Below, one piece after another: positions 19,710 to 29,521 of a DNA stretch of 64,000 nt. Both the position numbers and the translations under genes were made by a program. Source of the stretch: CAWGAJ01 sp963820545 (GTDB lineage Bacteria > Planctomycetota > Planctomycetia > Pirellulales > Thermoguttaceae); assembly GCA_963820545.1 (NCBI GenBank), contig CAWGAJ010000002.1, positions 248,001-312,000 on the forward strand, in the 5' to 3' direction. Below the pieces are notes generated by a model. It searched no databases, had not been told where the DNA came from, and was given only the letters and a program-made list of their open reading frames with translations. The stretch's first letter is position 1. Every line of letters begins with the position of its first letter.

Positions 19710-20450
19710 ATGCCCGCACCACAGACTGTTAGCACGGAGATCCTTCGCACACTACATCGTATCCATCGCCAGCTTAGCGATTTGAAAGAACGTCTCCAGC
19801 GCGGCCCCAAACAAATCAAGGCGGCCGAGGCCAACGCCGCCCACCGCGAAACGCTGCTCGTAAAAGCCAAAAACGAAGATAAAACCTTTCGCATCGCCCT
19901 TGATCAAAAGCAACTGCAACTCAAATCGGCCGAAGCCAAAGTCAAGGATTTGAAAATTAAACTGAACACCTCCCAAAGCAACCGCGAGTATCAAACCCTG
20001 TTGGAGCAAATCCAGGCCACCGAGATGGCCAATAGCGTGCTGGCCGACGAGATCCTCGAAGCCCTGGATAAAGTCAATGAATACAAAAAGAACGTAGAGC
20101 GGACCGAAGCGGATCTGGCCGCTGCCCGGCAAAGACTGGAAAAAGTCCGTACCGAGGTGACCCAGCAGGGACCGCAAATTCGCGGCGATCTCAGCCGCCT
20201 GGAAAAAGAATTAAAACAGTCCGAAGCCTCCTTGCCCGCCGAGGTTCGCGAACCTTATCAGCGCGTGGTGCGGCACCGCGGCGAGGATGCCCTGGCCGCG
20301 GTGGAAAACCAATGTTGTAGCGGCTGCAATCAGCAGGTGCCGCTGAATCTCTGCACAAAGATCATGATGAACCAGCCGGTGTTCTGCAAAAGCTGTGGAC
20401 GCATGCTCTACATGACCGAAGACAGCAAGTCCCGCCAGCGGGAAGAGTAA
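19710..20450 (+). CDS. Coiled-coil protein with C-terminal C4 zinc ribbon (zf-RING_7 / CT398-like)
   Basis: 246 residues. Residues 10-185 are an almost unbroken charged coiled coil (antiparallel helical hairpin), with the signature NREYQTLLEQI near 92-102. The C-terminus carries CSGC...FCKSCGRMLY, two CxxC pairs that bind zinc. This is the widespread bacterial family with zinc ribbon PF02591, whose members have been linked to RNA-polymerase, secretion or flagellar partners; the precise job is unsettled. It starts 100 bases after the rpoD terminator, so it has its own promoter. The start ATG 19710 follows a CCCTATTTCCTATCCCCT repeat that offers no good ribosome-binding site. Confidence 0.88.
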   Translation: MPAPQTVSTEILRTLHRIHRQLSDLKERLQRGPKQIKAAEANAAHRETLLVKAKNEDKTFRIALDQKQLQLKSAEAKVKDLKIKLNTSQSNREYQTLLEQIQATEMANSVLADEILEALDKVNEYKKNVERTEADLAAARQRLEKVRTEVTQQGPQIRGDLSRLEKELKQSEASLPAEVREPYQRVVRHRGEDALAAVENQCCSGCNQQVPLNLCTKIMMNQPVFCKSCGRMLYMTEDSKSRQREE

Positions 20451-20483
20451 AAAAGCAGTTTAGTGCGGCCATGGAACTGAAAG

Positions 20484-21585
20484 ATGGATAGCCGCATGGG
20501 CATTTCTCATCACTACAAGGCCTTCCTGTCTTGCATTATTTTGACAACGGCCGTCGTGCGCCGGGGACGAGTTCGTGATCAAAGGCGCCATTCGCGGCTG
20601 TCACGATCCCTCTCGCATCATTGCCGCCGAAGGCCGGTACTGGATTTTCTCCACCGCCAATAATCTCAATCTTCGCTCGTCCGCCGATCTGCTTAACTGG
20701 CAATGGGAAGCACATCCCTTTTCCTACCCCCGCGGCGTGCCTGAATGGATGGAGAATTACCTGACGGGAACCGACGGCAACGGACCCTGGAACCTTTGGG
20801 CGCCGGATATTATCAAGTCGCAAGATAAGTACTTGTTGTTCTATTCACGGAACTGCGGCCGGAAAGACCAGGATTTCACCGTCTGCGGCGTGGCTGTATC
20901 CGGTTCGATTGCTCATCCACAATGGATTGACCAGGGTCTGGTGCTGGAAACGGATCTTAACGCCAAGCACTGGCGGGTGATTGATCCGGCGCCGGTATTT
21001 GATGCCGAGGGGCGATTGTGGCTTGCCGTCGGATCATTCGGCTCGCCCAACGCCGATGGTTTCCGTGAAGGAGGCATCCGCATTTTTGAGCTAAATCCTG
21101 CTACGGGGAAACTGAAACAACCGCATGACCAGGGAATCCGGCTGGCCGGCTCATGGATCGAGGCTCCTTATATCCACTATCGAGGAAAATGGTACTATCT
21201 TTTTTTCAACGAGGGTCAATGCTGCCGGGGCAAAGATAGCACTTATTTCATCCGCGTTGGCCGGTCGCGGAGCATTACCGGATCCTATGTGGATCGCAAG
21301 GGACGAGACCTGCGCGATGGCGGAGGTACCCTGTTCATGTGGTTCGATTATACCCATAACAAGAGTACGCCTCCTCCACAGCCGGGAAAGGGCCTTCTGG
21401 GACGCGAGATCGGTCCTGGTCATGTGGGCATCTTCACTATGCCCGATGGAAAGACAGACGTCCTAAGCTATCACTACTACGACGGCAACACTACAAACGG
21501 TGAACCGACGCTCGGACTCCGCGCCATCAAGTGGGACGCGGACCAGTGGCCTCATCCTGAAAAGGATGTGTATCATAACCAATAG
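20484..21585 (+). CDS. Family 43 glycoside hydrolase (arabinanase-like), signal peptide split by a frameshift
   Basis: Five-bladed beta-propeller enzyme of the GH43 type that cleaves arabinan or similar furanoside polymers outside the cytoplasm. The three catalytic acids are in place: Asp of GCHDPSRI (base), Asp of WRVIDPAPVF (pKa tuner) and Glu of GSWIEAPYIHY (acid). In the body frame the first common start is GTG 20575. The ATGs at 20484/20496 in another frame encode a signal-peptide-like MGISHHYKAFLSCIILTT, and omitting one base near 20555 fuses it to CAGDEFVIKGAIRG. I therefore place the start at 20484. The next gene, GH29, follows by 21 bases, so the two probably form one unit for plant or algal polysaccharide use. 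Confidence 0.85.
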
Positions 21586-21606
21586 CAGGCCGTTACAAAC
21601 AATTGA

Positions 21607-24057
21607 ATGGCAAAACAAGAATTATCAGCAATACCAATCATGTTCAACGCGCGCCTTGGTGCTTTGGTTCTGACGGTTTCCGCGTCGCTGGCGATGGGTC
21701 AGGAGATGACAGCCGAAAAACATCAGGCGAATCTCGACAAACTATTGGCCGCCATGCAGCGGACCATCGATCAAGGTCCGTACAAGCCGACCGATGAATC
21801 GTTGTCCCTCTATCCCGTGCCCGAATGGTACGCCGCCTCCAAGTTCGGCATCTTTATTCATTACGGCCTTTTCTCCGTGCCCGGCTATTCCGGGGTCGGC
21901 TGCTGGTACGGCAACAAGATGTATGATCCCGGCCATGACGCGTTTAAGTTCCATCGCGAGAACTTCGGCCCGCAGGACCAGTTCGGCTATAAAGACTTCG
22001 CCCCGCATCTAACCGCCAGTCAGTTCGACGCCGACCAGTGGATCGGCCTTTTTAAGGAATCCGGGGCGCGATTCGTCGTGCCGGTTTCTTGTTTCCACGA
22101 CGGCTTCGCCATGTGGAACTCGACGCTGACCGATTGGAACGCGGTCAAGACGGGTCCGCGGCGCGATTACGACGGGCTGCTGGCCGCCGCTGCCCGCAAG
22201 CAGGGCCTGAAATTCGGTGTCTCCTGGCATGCCTTCTTTCGCCCAGATTTCTTCCAGACCGGCAGGCGCGACGGCACCGACGTGCGCCCGCCGCACGCCG
22301 GCACGCCATGGTCGATCTACGGCCCGGCCGGCGGCAAACCGCTTTCCCGTGATTTCATCGACGATTCGCTGGGCCGGCTCGTGGAACTTGTCGACGGCTA
22401 CCAGCCGGACCTGATCTTATTCGATTTCGACACGTACCTTGTCCCGCGGGAAGACTTGCTTCGCTTCACGGCCTTCTATTTCAATCGCGCGACTCAATGG
22501 CGCAAGGGAGTTGTGATCCATGACACACATGAAGGACTCTTTCCCCGCTCGATCGTGTTGGATTTTGAACGCGGCAAGTCGCTCGGAATGCGCTCGGACC
22601 TCTGGCAAACCGACACCTCGGTAAGCTGGCGCGACTGGAGCTACATTAGAAACGATTCGTTTAAGACCACTGAATACTTGGTGCACGAGTTGGTGGATAT
22701 CGTCAGCAAAAACGGGGTGCTGCTGCTGAATATCGGGCCGCGGCCGGACGGCGGCATTCCCTCCGATCCGCAGCGCCTGCTGCGCGGAATCGGTGCATGG
22801 CTAAAGATCAACGGAGAGGCGATCTACGGCACGCGCCCCTGCTGGGCGTTGGGCTTTGGCGAAGGACCCCACAACTCGGGCGGGGGCGGATTCTCCGATA
22901 CCGCGATCGCATATAACGCCCAGGATTTTCGCTTCACGCAGAAGGACAACGTAGTCTATGCCATCGCCATGGCATGGCCGGACGTCGACGATCATTTCCT
23001 GATTCGATCGCTGTCTGACCGATCGACTTTCGCCACCGGAGGAATCGCCGATGTTAGGCTGTTGGGTGCGAACGAACCGCTCGACTGGAAACTGACTCCG
23101 GAAGGACTCTGGATCCGCCGTCCGGCCCGTCGTCCGTGCGACTGCGCGTTTGCCTTCAAGATCATCATGCAAGGGATCGGCGTCGAGAAGCTTCATGCGG
23201 AGCGAATCAACGACAAACAGATACAGATCGACCTGCGCGTCCGCAATTTTACCGCGCGGGGCGGCGAACAGGAAATCGCGCTATTCGACAATCGGCAACC
23301 CATCGGCGGAACAACCGTCTCCGTGGGCCCGTCGGAAACAGTCTCGCGATCGGTCCTGCTGGAAGCTCCGCTGACCAATGCCGTGGAAATCATTACGGCG
23401 TCCGCGCCAGGCGCCAAGCCGTTCGTCGTGCAGGATGAGGTGGTCAGTCCGCCGACGCCCGGCGACGGTTGGAAGTGTGACGGCAAGTCGATGCTCGCGG
23501 CAGCGGGCCTGGGCAAGTTCGAAAAGCTGACGATTTCGCTCTGGACGCGAACCGAAAGCCTGCGCGAACCATATACCGCCTTGCTCAACACGCGCGGCTG
23601 GGATGAGGGCGGCCTTCATGTGCAGTATATGAGGAACGGGCATTTACAGGTGTCGCTGAAGATTGCCGGCAGCGTCTCGGAGTCGCAGTCCACTTCCGAG
23701 CCGGGCCTGGCCCGTGGATGGCGGATGATCACTGTAACCTATGATGCCGCGGCACGCCGGGCGGAATTCTATGTCAACGGCGAACTGCACGGCCAGGTGA
23801 AGGTCGACCGCGATTCTCCCATCAATCTGGACGCCTTCACGTTAGGCGGGTGGACCGGCGGCGTACGCCGATTCCATGGCCAAATGGCCGATGTCCGGAT
23901 CTACAAGCGCGTTCTCTCCCCGCCGGAAATCCGGGCCGTTCTGGAGGACCGTGCGAGCACGAACGGCCTCGTAGCGGCTTGGAATTTTACGCCATCGGAC
24001 GCCGGTGTGGTCCGCGACACTTCGGGACACGGACACGATGCTTCGTTCGTCAAATAG
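21607..24057 (+). CDS. Secreted GH29 alpha-L-fucosidase-like enzyme with C-terminal LamG domain
   Basis: 816 residues. The N-terminus has a signal peptide (hydrophobic ALVLTVSASLAMG near 20-32). The GH29 barrel runs from about 65 to 415: PEWYAASKFGIFIHYG, FKESGARFVVPVSCFHDGF, then DLILFDFDTY, where the Asp cluster at the end of beta-strand 4 should contain the nucleophile. NGVLLLNIGPRPDG is the typical closing segment. A beta-sandwich linker follows, and the last 200 residues (DGWKCDGKSMLA ... VRDTSGHGHDASFVK) form a concanavalin-like LamG/laminin-type lectin fold that likely binds the substrate. The start ATG 21607 or the inner Met at about residue 12 both leave the signal peptide intact. 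It pairs with the GH43 gene upstream. Confidence 0.9.
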   Translation: MAKQELSAIPIMFNARLGALVLTVSASLAMGQEMTAEKHQANLDKLLAAMQRTIDQGPYKPTDESLSLYPVPEWYAASKFGIFIHYGLFSVPGYSGVGCWYGNKMYDPGHDAFKFHRENFGPQDQFGYKDFAPHLTASQFDADQWIGLFKESGARFVVPVSCFHDGFAMWNSTLTDWNAVKTGPRRDYDGLLAAAARKQGLKFGVSWHAFFRPDFFQTGRRDGTDVRPPHAGTPWSIYGPAGGKPLSRDFIDDSLGRLVELVDGYQPDLILFDFDTYLVPREDLLRFTAFYFNRATQWRKGVVIHDTHEGLFPRSIVLDFERGKSLGMRSDLWQTDTSVSWRDWSYIRNDSFKTTEYLVHELVDIVSKNGVLLLNIGPRPDGGIPSDPQRLLRGIGAWLKINGEAIYGTRPCWALGFGEGPHNSGGGGFSDTAIAYNAQDFRFTQKDNVVYAIAMAWPDVDDHFLIRSLSDRSTFATGGIADVRLLGANEPLDWKLTPEGLWIRRPARRPCDCAFAFKIIMQGIGVEKLHAERINDKQIQIDLRVRNFTARGGEQEIALFDNRQPIGGTTVSVGPSETVSRSVLLEAPLTNAVEIITASAPGAKPFVVQDEVVSPPTPGDGWKCDGKSMLAAAGLGKFEKLTISLWTRTESLREPYTALLNTRGWDEGGLHVQYMRNGHLQVSLKIAGSVSESQSTSEPGLARGWRMITVTYDAAARRAEFYVNGELHGQVKVDRDSPINLDAFTLGGWTGGVRRFHGQMADVRIYKRVLSPPEIRAVLEDRASTNGLVAAWNFTPSDAGVVRDTSGHGHDASFVK

Positions 24058-24367
24058 GAGGAATGCAAATAACGATTTTCAAACGTTATTTACACAAAAC
24101 TCCTTCCCGCGATGATGTGGCCTTAGCCACGGAACGCGTGGAAATAGTGCCGCTTGAAACCGGTAAAACCCCAACCATCTCATCCAACAGGGATCGGCGT
24201 GTTTGTCAGGCAAGGCAAAGATTGGTATGGGGCGGCAATTTTACCGATACTAGCCGAAGCAAAAACGGCCCCGGCTGACTAGCAGACGGCGCCGTCTGTT
24301 GCAAGAATATTTTTTAATGTATAAAAGCCCCCGCAAGCCGGTAGCCGGGCTTTCCGAATATTAATAA
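24058..24367. other. Gap with a perfect palindrome
   Basis: No gene. A 16-base perfect palindrome CAGACGGC/GCCGTCTG lies at 24283-24298 and is followed by a T-rich run, so it can act as a terminator for GH29. A weaker hairpin AAAGCCC...GGGCTTT at about 24327-24354 faces the HdeD-like gene. Confidence 0.5.
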
Positions 24368-24970
24368 TTATTCGGCGGGCAACTCGTTGGGGATTTTCCT
24401 TACGGCCAGCGAAAGCATGATCCAGCTCCAGCCGTTAAGCAGCAATTCCACGCCCACGAGAATGCCAATCACCCACAGCGCGCATTCCCCAAAATGGCGA
24501 AAAATCACTATACCTAACAGCAAAGTGACTGTGCCGTTGACTAAAACCCAGCCCCATTGAGCGAACCGCAGCGCCAGCGCGCTGGCGATCCTGAACGAGC
24601 CGAGCACGATAAACGTGGCGGCGATAAATAACGTCATTAGCACTGCCGATTCTCCGGGTCGTTCGGTAATGATAAAACCGGTGACTAAATAGAGAATGCC
24701 TACCAGCAGATGCAGCAAGAGCGCACTCCATTTGCCCACCCAAAACGAACTGACAATGGTCACGATTCCCGCCACCATCAGCAGGACGCCTAAAACCATG
24801 GCCGTGATCAAGGAAAAGGCAACCGTAAAAGGCGGCACAACTATGGCCGCCGTGCCGCAGAGCACAAGTAGGACCCCCAGCATGAAAAAACAGCACCAGC
24901 AGGATTTAACATGCCTGAATTCCTGGTACAATTGTTTCTCAATTTCGCAACACGCCGATTTCTCGTTCAT
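24368..24970 (-). CDS. HdeD-like membrane protein (DUF308)
   Basis: About 200 residues with six hydrophobic helices arranged as three similar pairs. Small-residue-rich segments such as MVLGVLLMVAGIVTIV and LLLGIVIF are typical of the HdeD/DUF308 family. Members are small inner-membrane proteins, named after an acid-resistance gene of Escherichia coli, whose biochemical role is unknown. I prefer ATG 24970 (MNEKSACC) over 24994 because AAGG lies at a proper distance before it. It is a single gene with no operon partners; the next gene on the same strand is 330 bases away. Confidence 0.85.
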   Translation of the reverse strand: MNEKSACCEIEKQLYQEFRHVKSCWCCFFMLGVLLVLCGTAAIVVPPFTVAFSLITAMVLGVLLMVAGIVTIVSSFWVGKWSALLLHLLVGILYLVTGFIITERPGESAVLMTLFIAATFIVLGSFRIASALALRFAQWGWVLVNGTVTLLLGIVIFRHFGECALWVIGILVGVELLLNGWSWIMLSLAVRKIPNELPAE

Positions 24971-25301
24971 GACCTTGCCCTTTCTTTGCACCAAGTGCTT
25001 CTAAGAGAACATAATTAACGACTGCGCACGACACAGATTTGCCCGCGACCTTACAGCGATCGCCGGCTTAAATTGCCTTGAACTTTAATTGCAACGCTAA
25101 AGCTGCCTTATAGAAATTATAGGTCAATTTTATGAAAAAAAGTGGCATTATTTCCCAAACTCCGATACGGATCGAATACCCCCCCATCCCCGTGGTGTAA
25201 CTCTAATTAGGGGATGATATCTTCTGCCCACGACGGCTCCGACGCCTAGGCCATTTGCTGAAATTACCGGAAAAAAAGGGCCGCGATTTTTGCATGAAAA
25301 T
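24971..25301. other. Gap without recognised features
   Basis: AT-rich at 25080-25140 (a possible promoter area for the HdeD-like gene). I see no gene, hairpin or repeat worth naming. Confidence 0.4.
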
Positions 25302-26306
25302 TTACTGAGGCAAGTGCGCGACTTCTTCGTCGGCCATGCTGCCCAGTAGAGCGTAAAGATAGGTGTCGATGTTTTCGTTGATAAAGTGTATTGATCCGTC
25401 GGCCATGCCAAAATTAACGCCGTCCGGGTGCTCGCTGCCGGCCGATTCGAAAAACCAGTTGTTAAATCCGCCCGGAGCGCCATCATCATAGTCCTCATGG
25501 GCAATCATGGTATTAAACAGCGTGGCCACGCCGGCAGTGGCCCAGCCGTCGTTACTGGTGCGGTTCGTTTTTTCATAGTCTTCAGCGCCGGGAAGTGGAT
25601 GCAGGCGTTGCATTTCGCCGGTCATGATGGTATTGGCCAGACCGTCGCTAATCTCCGTGGTTTTCGTGGCCCGGTTGGGTGCAAAGATGCCGGTTTTTTT
25701 ATCATCGAACAGCGTACAGCCTCTGAGAAACCGGTGGCTAATTTTTGGCGGACCCTTGTAGCCGGCGGAATATTCATTGCGCCAGCCGTTGCACCGGCCC
25801 AGACAGCCGCCGTAATCGGTGCCACCGCTGGTCCATTTCTGAAACATGATTTGTTCGTCGCCTAGGCGGATGCCGACGCGCCGCGTGGGACAGTAAAATA
25901 ATTTTATGTCGGTCTGGGCAATGTCTTTATTGCCCAGTACGCTCTTCGAAAAATTCCACCGCGAATAAAGATCGTTCAGCTCGATGTAAGGAAGAATATA
26001 CAGTATCCAACTTGTGCCTTGCATTCCCGAACTGCCGCTGGCTGCTTCTTCCCAGGGATCGTACCATGAGGAATAAGCCGGATATTGTGGCTTTACCACC
26101 GCGCCGGGCGGAAAGTGTTTGTGCACGGCGGCGTAATGTTGCAGGGCCAAGCCAATCTGTCTAAGTTGGTTGCAGCATTGCGCGCGCCGGCCCGCTTCAC
26201 GAGTCGACTGTACTGCCGGCATCAAGAGTCCTACCAGGGCGCCGATAATGGCGATCACCACAAGCATTTCGACCAGGGTAAAACCAACTGCTCGGCCTTT
26301 GGTCAT
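25302..26306 (-). CDS. DUF1559 prepilin-like protein
   Basis: 334 residues. The N-terminus has a type IV prepilin cleavage and methylation site, GFTLVEMLVVIAIIGALVGLLMPAV, with cleavage expected after the Gly at about residue 8. It is followed by the DUF1559 core (REAGRRAQCCNQLRQIGLAL) and, near the C-terminus, the family's VNFGMADGSIHFI motif. Dozens of such proteins occur per genome in planctomycetes and verrucomicrobia; they are thought to form pseudopili or surface filaments, with no proven role. ATG 26306 has AAAGGAT nine bases upstream. The GspF-like protein at 14.4-15.5 kb belongs to the machinery that would assemble it. Confidence 0.93.
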   Translation of the reverse strand: MTKGRAVGFTLVEMLVVIAIIGALVGLLMPAVQSTREAGRRAQCCNQLRQIGLALQHYAAVHKHFPPGAVVKPQYPAYSSWYDPWEEAASGSSGMQGTSWILYILPYIELNDLYSRWNFSKSVLGNKDIAQTDIKLFYCPTRRVGIRLGDEQIMFQKWTSGGTDYGGCLGRCNGWRNEYSAGYKGPPKISHRFLRGCTLFDDKKTGIFAPNRATKTTEISDGLANTIMTGEMQRLHPLPGAEDYEKTNRTSNDGWATAGVATLFNTMIAHEDYDDGAPGGFNNWFFESAGSEHPDGVNFGMADGSIHFINENIDTYLYALLGSMADEEVAHLPQ

Positions 26307-26624
26307 GTCGGCAGATCCTTTCCCTTGAACCTGCCCCCAAATCCCGGAATCGGCCTTTTGCTATGGCTATAAGATAATCTAACAAGCCGCGACTGGCAAG
26401 ATACCCACAGCCAGGGAATTGCTTACGGTTATATTATGGATTTCTTGGCCTATGGCCGCCACAGAGCGGCTATAACAACACTCCTCTCCCTCCGGGAGAG
26501 GCTGGGTGAGGGAAAATTATGATGCAACGTTTTTTCGCCCTCACCCCGACCCTCTCTGGGCACCGACCGAAGGTTGGTCGGGAGAGGGGACGTTTTGTTA
26601 GAGTTGCTTAAACAAAAAACTGTG
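26307..26624. repeat. Gap with a CTCTCCC/GGGAGAG repeat element
   Basis: 26478-26590 carries CTCTCCCTCCGGGAGAG, a spacer with GTGAGGG...CCCTCACCC in inverted order, and a closing CCCTCTC...GGGAGAGG. This is a larger REP-type element, echoed in short form at 36162-36178. Confidence 0.6.
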
Positions 26625-26984
26625 TTATTTATCTCCCCTGGCCTCTGCCTTGACGTACAACTCGGCCGGTGCAGACTGAAAATAATGGAACAACGCCGGG
26701 CAGAGCCAGCCTTCCAGAGGCGGATCGTCCGCGGCATACCAGTAGCCGCCGTATTCTTCCCGCTGCCGAATTAAACGTTTTTGCCAGCCCGGAAACGGCC
26801 CGGCGGAGAACAGCAGCCGGAATCCTTGCCGGGCATTGGGAATCTCACGCACCAGGTAGTCGATCATCTCCGGCACGCCGCTGACAAACGGCTCTTGCTG
26901 AAGACCCACGCCCGGATCATCGAACACCCAGGCGCCCAATTGCTCGACCCAATAGGGGGCAATAACCATAATCTGGTTGGCCAT
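26625..26984 (-). CDS. Small conserved protein, DUF6717-like
   Basis: 119 residues, soluble, no cysteine motif. The pattern of a VIAPYW start, WVFDDPGVGL, EPFVSGVPEMIDYLV, FPGWQ and EGWLCPALFHYF is one I associate with a short family (I believe DUF6717) of planctomycetes and other environmental bacteria; the name is from memory and uncertain. No function is known. It is transcribed away from the Fe-S protein gene at 27080, and the two share a gap of only about 95 bases, so they may be co-regulated. Confidence 0.75.
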   Translation of the reverse strand: MANQIMVIAPYWVEQLGAWVFDDPGVGLQQEPFVSGVPEMIDYLVREIPNARQGFRLLFSAGPFPGWQKRLIRQREEYGGYWYAADDPPLEGWLCPALFHYFQSAPAELYVKAEARGDK

Positions 26985-27079
26985 TTTGATCGCTCCTGAG
27001 CATCGCCTGGAAGTGCTGTTTTTCCTGCTTTGTTATATTGTTATATTATCTCCTATAAAATACCATCCAGGAGATACTC

Positions 27080-28317
27080 ATGGCCACAACAGAACCAGGG
27101 CGTCGGGTAATCGAGGTCAATCAATCCCTCAATGGAGTTTCCGCTCCCCGGCTCAAATCCGTGCGCCCAGGAAAATCAGCGATTATCCCCAGGTGCCGAG
27201 GGTCTACTTGGAGGCGGCCAAAAAGCTCTCCAGTCCGTTTTTGCTCGGGCCGCCGATCTGTGACGAACTAATCGCATTGGTACGGCACCTTTTCAGCGAA
27301 GAAGAAGCGGGCGTGGTTCGGCACATGAAACCGTTTATCGGCAAAACCGCTACCGTTCTGGCCCAAGCCGAACACAGCTCCCTTGAGCAAATCGAACCGA
27401 TCCTCCATTGTCTCGCCTTTGAAAAACGGGCGATCCTCTGTTACGGGCCGGAGAGCCGGAGGAAGTATTCGCTGGTGCCCATTCTCGGCGGGATCTTTGA
27501 GCTGGTGCTAATCAGCTACAATGTCGAGACGCTGACCGAATGGCACCGCCGCTTCATAGAATTGTTCGAAACGCTCTACGAAACCGGTTATATCACGGAT
27601 TACACCCATGTCTTACCGCCGCCGCTACGCTACCTGCCCGTGGAAAAGGCCATCGAAAGTCATCCCATGGCGCTGCCTACGGATAAGCTGGAAGTGGTGC
27701 TGGATCAATTCGACACCTTCGCGGTAGGCAATTGCCAGTGCCGCACGGCAATGCAAGCGTTAGGACGAGGGTGCGGCAAACCAGTGGGCAATTGCATGGT
27801 CATGGGTGTGTGGGCCGAATCCTGCATTGAAAGAGGCATCTTCCGACGGGTCACGAAAAAAGAGGCCTTAGAGATCAAACGAGAGGCTCAGTCGCATGGG
27901 ATGGTCAATTGGATGATGAACGTGGCGTCGTCCCAAGGGCAGTGTTCCTGTTCCTGTTGCGGCTGCTGCTGTCATGCCCTGCGGGCAATCAGTGAATTCA
28001 ATGCACCGGGATCCATCGCCCCGCCGCATTTTCTACCCCGTTTCGATCTGACAAAATGCTCCTTCTGCGGCAAATGTGCAAAAACATGCCCGCTGCAGGC
28101 GATTATCGTGGATCTTCAGAACAAAACTCACCAGCATCGCCTGGAACGTTGCATTGGCTGCGGCTTGTGTATGCTGGCCTGCGATACAAAGCGGGCGATC
28201 GGCATGGAACCCGTGCCCGAATATAAATTGCCTTATCGCAGTTGGTATTCGTTCTTGTTTCATGCCCTGCCGGGCTACTTGAAAAAATCACGGCAAATAA
28301 AGCGCAGCCGGCAGTAG
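27080..28317 (+). CDS. Cysteine-rich double-[4Fe-4S] ferredoxin-domain protein, one frameshift
   Basis: ATG 27080 has CAGGAG seven bases upstream and begins MATTEPGRRVIEVNQ. One missing base near 27172 must be restored (RPG-KISDYPQVPRVYL) to enter the long frame; repaired length is about 413 residues. The middle holds two unusual Cys clusters, NCQCRTAMQ...GCGKPVGNC (about 220-245) and CSCSCCGCCC (about 295-305). The C-terminus carries a classic pair of [4Fe-4S] motifs, CSFCGKCAKTCP and CIGCGLCMLACD. It is cytoplasmic, with no signal or membrane helix. It looks like an electron-transfer or metal-handling protein of anaerobes. The first half is helical and resembles nothing I can name. Confidence 0.82.
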
Positions 28318-29110
28318 GTTATCCCCTTGAACTTCAATCATCAGCCCGCTGGGACTGATCCGCTGTCAAATGTCAACACTCTGATCGGCGGTGTAGCAAT
28401 TTAGACACCCATCTAATGCCGGCGAAAGGCCTTTAATGTCGCTAACAACAGGTCTTTCCTGGGCTTTTATTTTTCCCCCCTCTCCGGCATGGAATATGCT
28501 CTAACCGTCTTATTGAGTTGGCGTCGTAAGCCCGGACGCCTGAATGCCGCAACGACCAGGAGTATTTCCATGAGGACTTGTGGAAGCAAGTTGCTGGATT
28601 CGGTACTCGGAGTGGTACAGATCGACTGGCTGCTGGTCCCCGTTAAAGAGTGCCGAGATACCGTGGCGGAACATCAATTGGTCCGCATGCACTTTCGCAA
28701 ACCCCACGAACCGTGGGGCCCTGACGGCGCGTTTGTGATGCCCGTTCATATCCGCCGTAGTCGCCGCCGGGTGCTTTTCTTTCAAGAGTCCGGCCTGGAA
28801 TTCTAGTCTTTTCGGGTTGTCCATGCCGTGTTTTATTAGATCGAAGGACGGATTTGAAATCTGTCTTACAAAAACACGCGCACCTAGGACGGATTTGAAA
28901 TCCGTCCTACAACATGCCCACGACGAGCGTGGGCACGGCACCCTACGCCCGCTCTTATCCACAGGATCCCCACCGAAACGCCTGGGCCGTATAACTTCTC
29001 ATTCAAGTCCTGGTGTCCCACTAGCCTAGCGGTCGGCAGGGGGTTTATAATACAGGAAGGATATTCAACTCTCAAAAAGTGCGGCCTAACCTGGGTGCGA
29101 GGATACTGCC
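28318..29110. repeat. Long gap with two copies of a GACGGATTTGAAATCCGTC repeat
   Basis: Frames of 100-150 codons exist on both strands but show no family features and overlap each other, so I call none. Bases 28847-28869 and 28887-28909 hold a direct pair of GGACGGATTTGAAAT(C/T)(C/T)GTC palindromes. A GCCCACG-ACGAG-CGTGGGC hairpin lies at 28916-28934. Confidence 0.55.
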
Positions 29111-29521
29111 ATGCCTGTTCCCATGGAATTATCGCGAATCATCATCAGCGAAATCAACGAGCAGCAGGTGATTTATTTGAAAGAAGTGGAAGGGGAACGG
29201 ACTTTTCCCATTATCATCGGAATTTTCGAGGCCACGAGCATCGACCGCCGGGTGAAGGGTTATGCCGCGCCTCGACCCCTGACGCACGACCTGATCGTAA
29301 GCATCGTGGAACAACTCGGCGGTGAGTTTCAGGACGTAGTGATCAACGAATTGAAAGATCACACCTATTACGCTCGGCTGCGCGTGCGGCACGACGGCGA
29401 ACTGATAGAGATCGACTCCCGCCCCTCCGATGCCATTGCCGTGGCCGTCACCTGCAATCCCCCCTTGCCGATTTACGTCAACGAAGACGTGCTCAACGAC
29501 GTGCTGCGGGAACAGTCGTAA
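29111..29521 (+). CDS. Bifunctional nuclease (BFN/DUF151) family protein
   Basis: 136 residues covering one complete BFN domain: PMELSRIIISEINEQQVIYL, then RTFPIIIGIFEA, RPLTHDLI, and SRPSDAIAVAV, where the DAIA segment is the family's most conserved part. Plant members cut RNA and DNA; bacterial ones are often found with sigma or stress genes, and their real activity is uncertain. Single-domain length is typical. The start ATG 29111 is followed by a second Met at codon 5. The gene stands alone between repeat-rich gaps; a small hairpin GAAACTGT...ACAGTTTC at 29715-29735 lies downstream. Confidence 0.92.
   Translation: MPVPMELSRIIISEINEQQVIYLKEVEGERTFPIIIGIFEATSIDRRVKGYAAPRPLTHDLIVSIVEQLGGEFQDVVINELKDHTYYARLRVRHDGELIEIDSRPSDAIAVAVTCNPPLPIYVNEDVLNDVLREQS

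Noticed and set aside
28847..28909. Possible CRISPR array from the two GACGGATTTGAAATCCGTC copies
   Set aside because: Only two copies, each a palindrome, with a spacer of about 17 bases and no cas genes in the window; it is an intergenic palindromic repeat.
28489..28962. Overlapping frames of 105 (plus) and 150 (minus) codons in the 28.3-29.1 kb gap
   Set aside because: Neither shows family motifs, a good ribosome-binding site or typical codon use, and the minus frame runs through the GACGGATTTGAAAT repeats.
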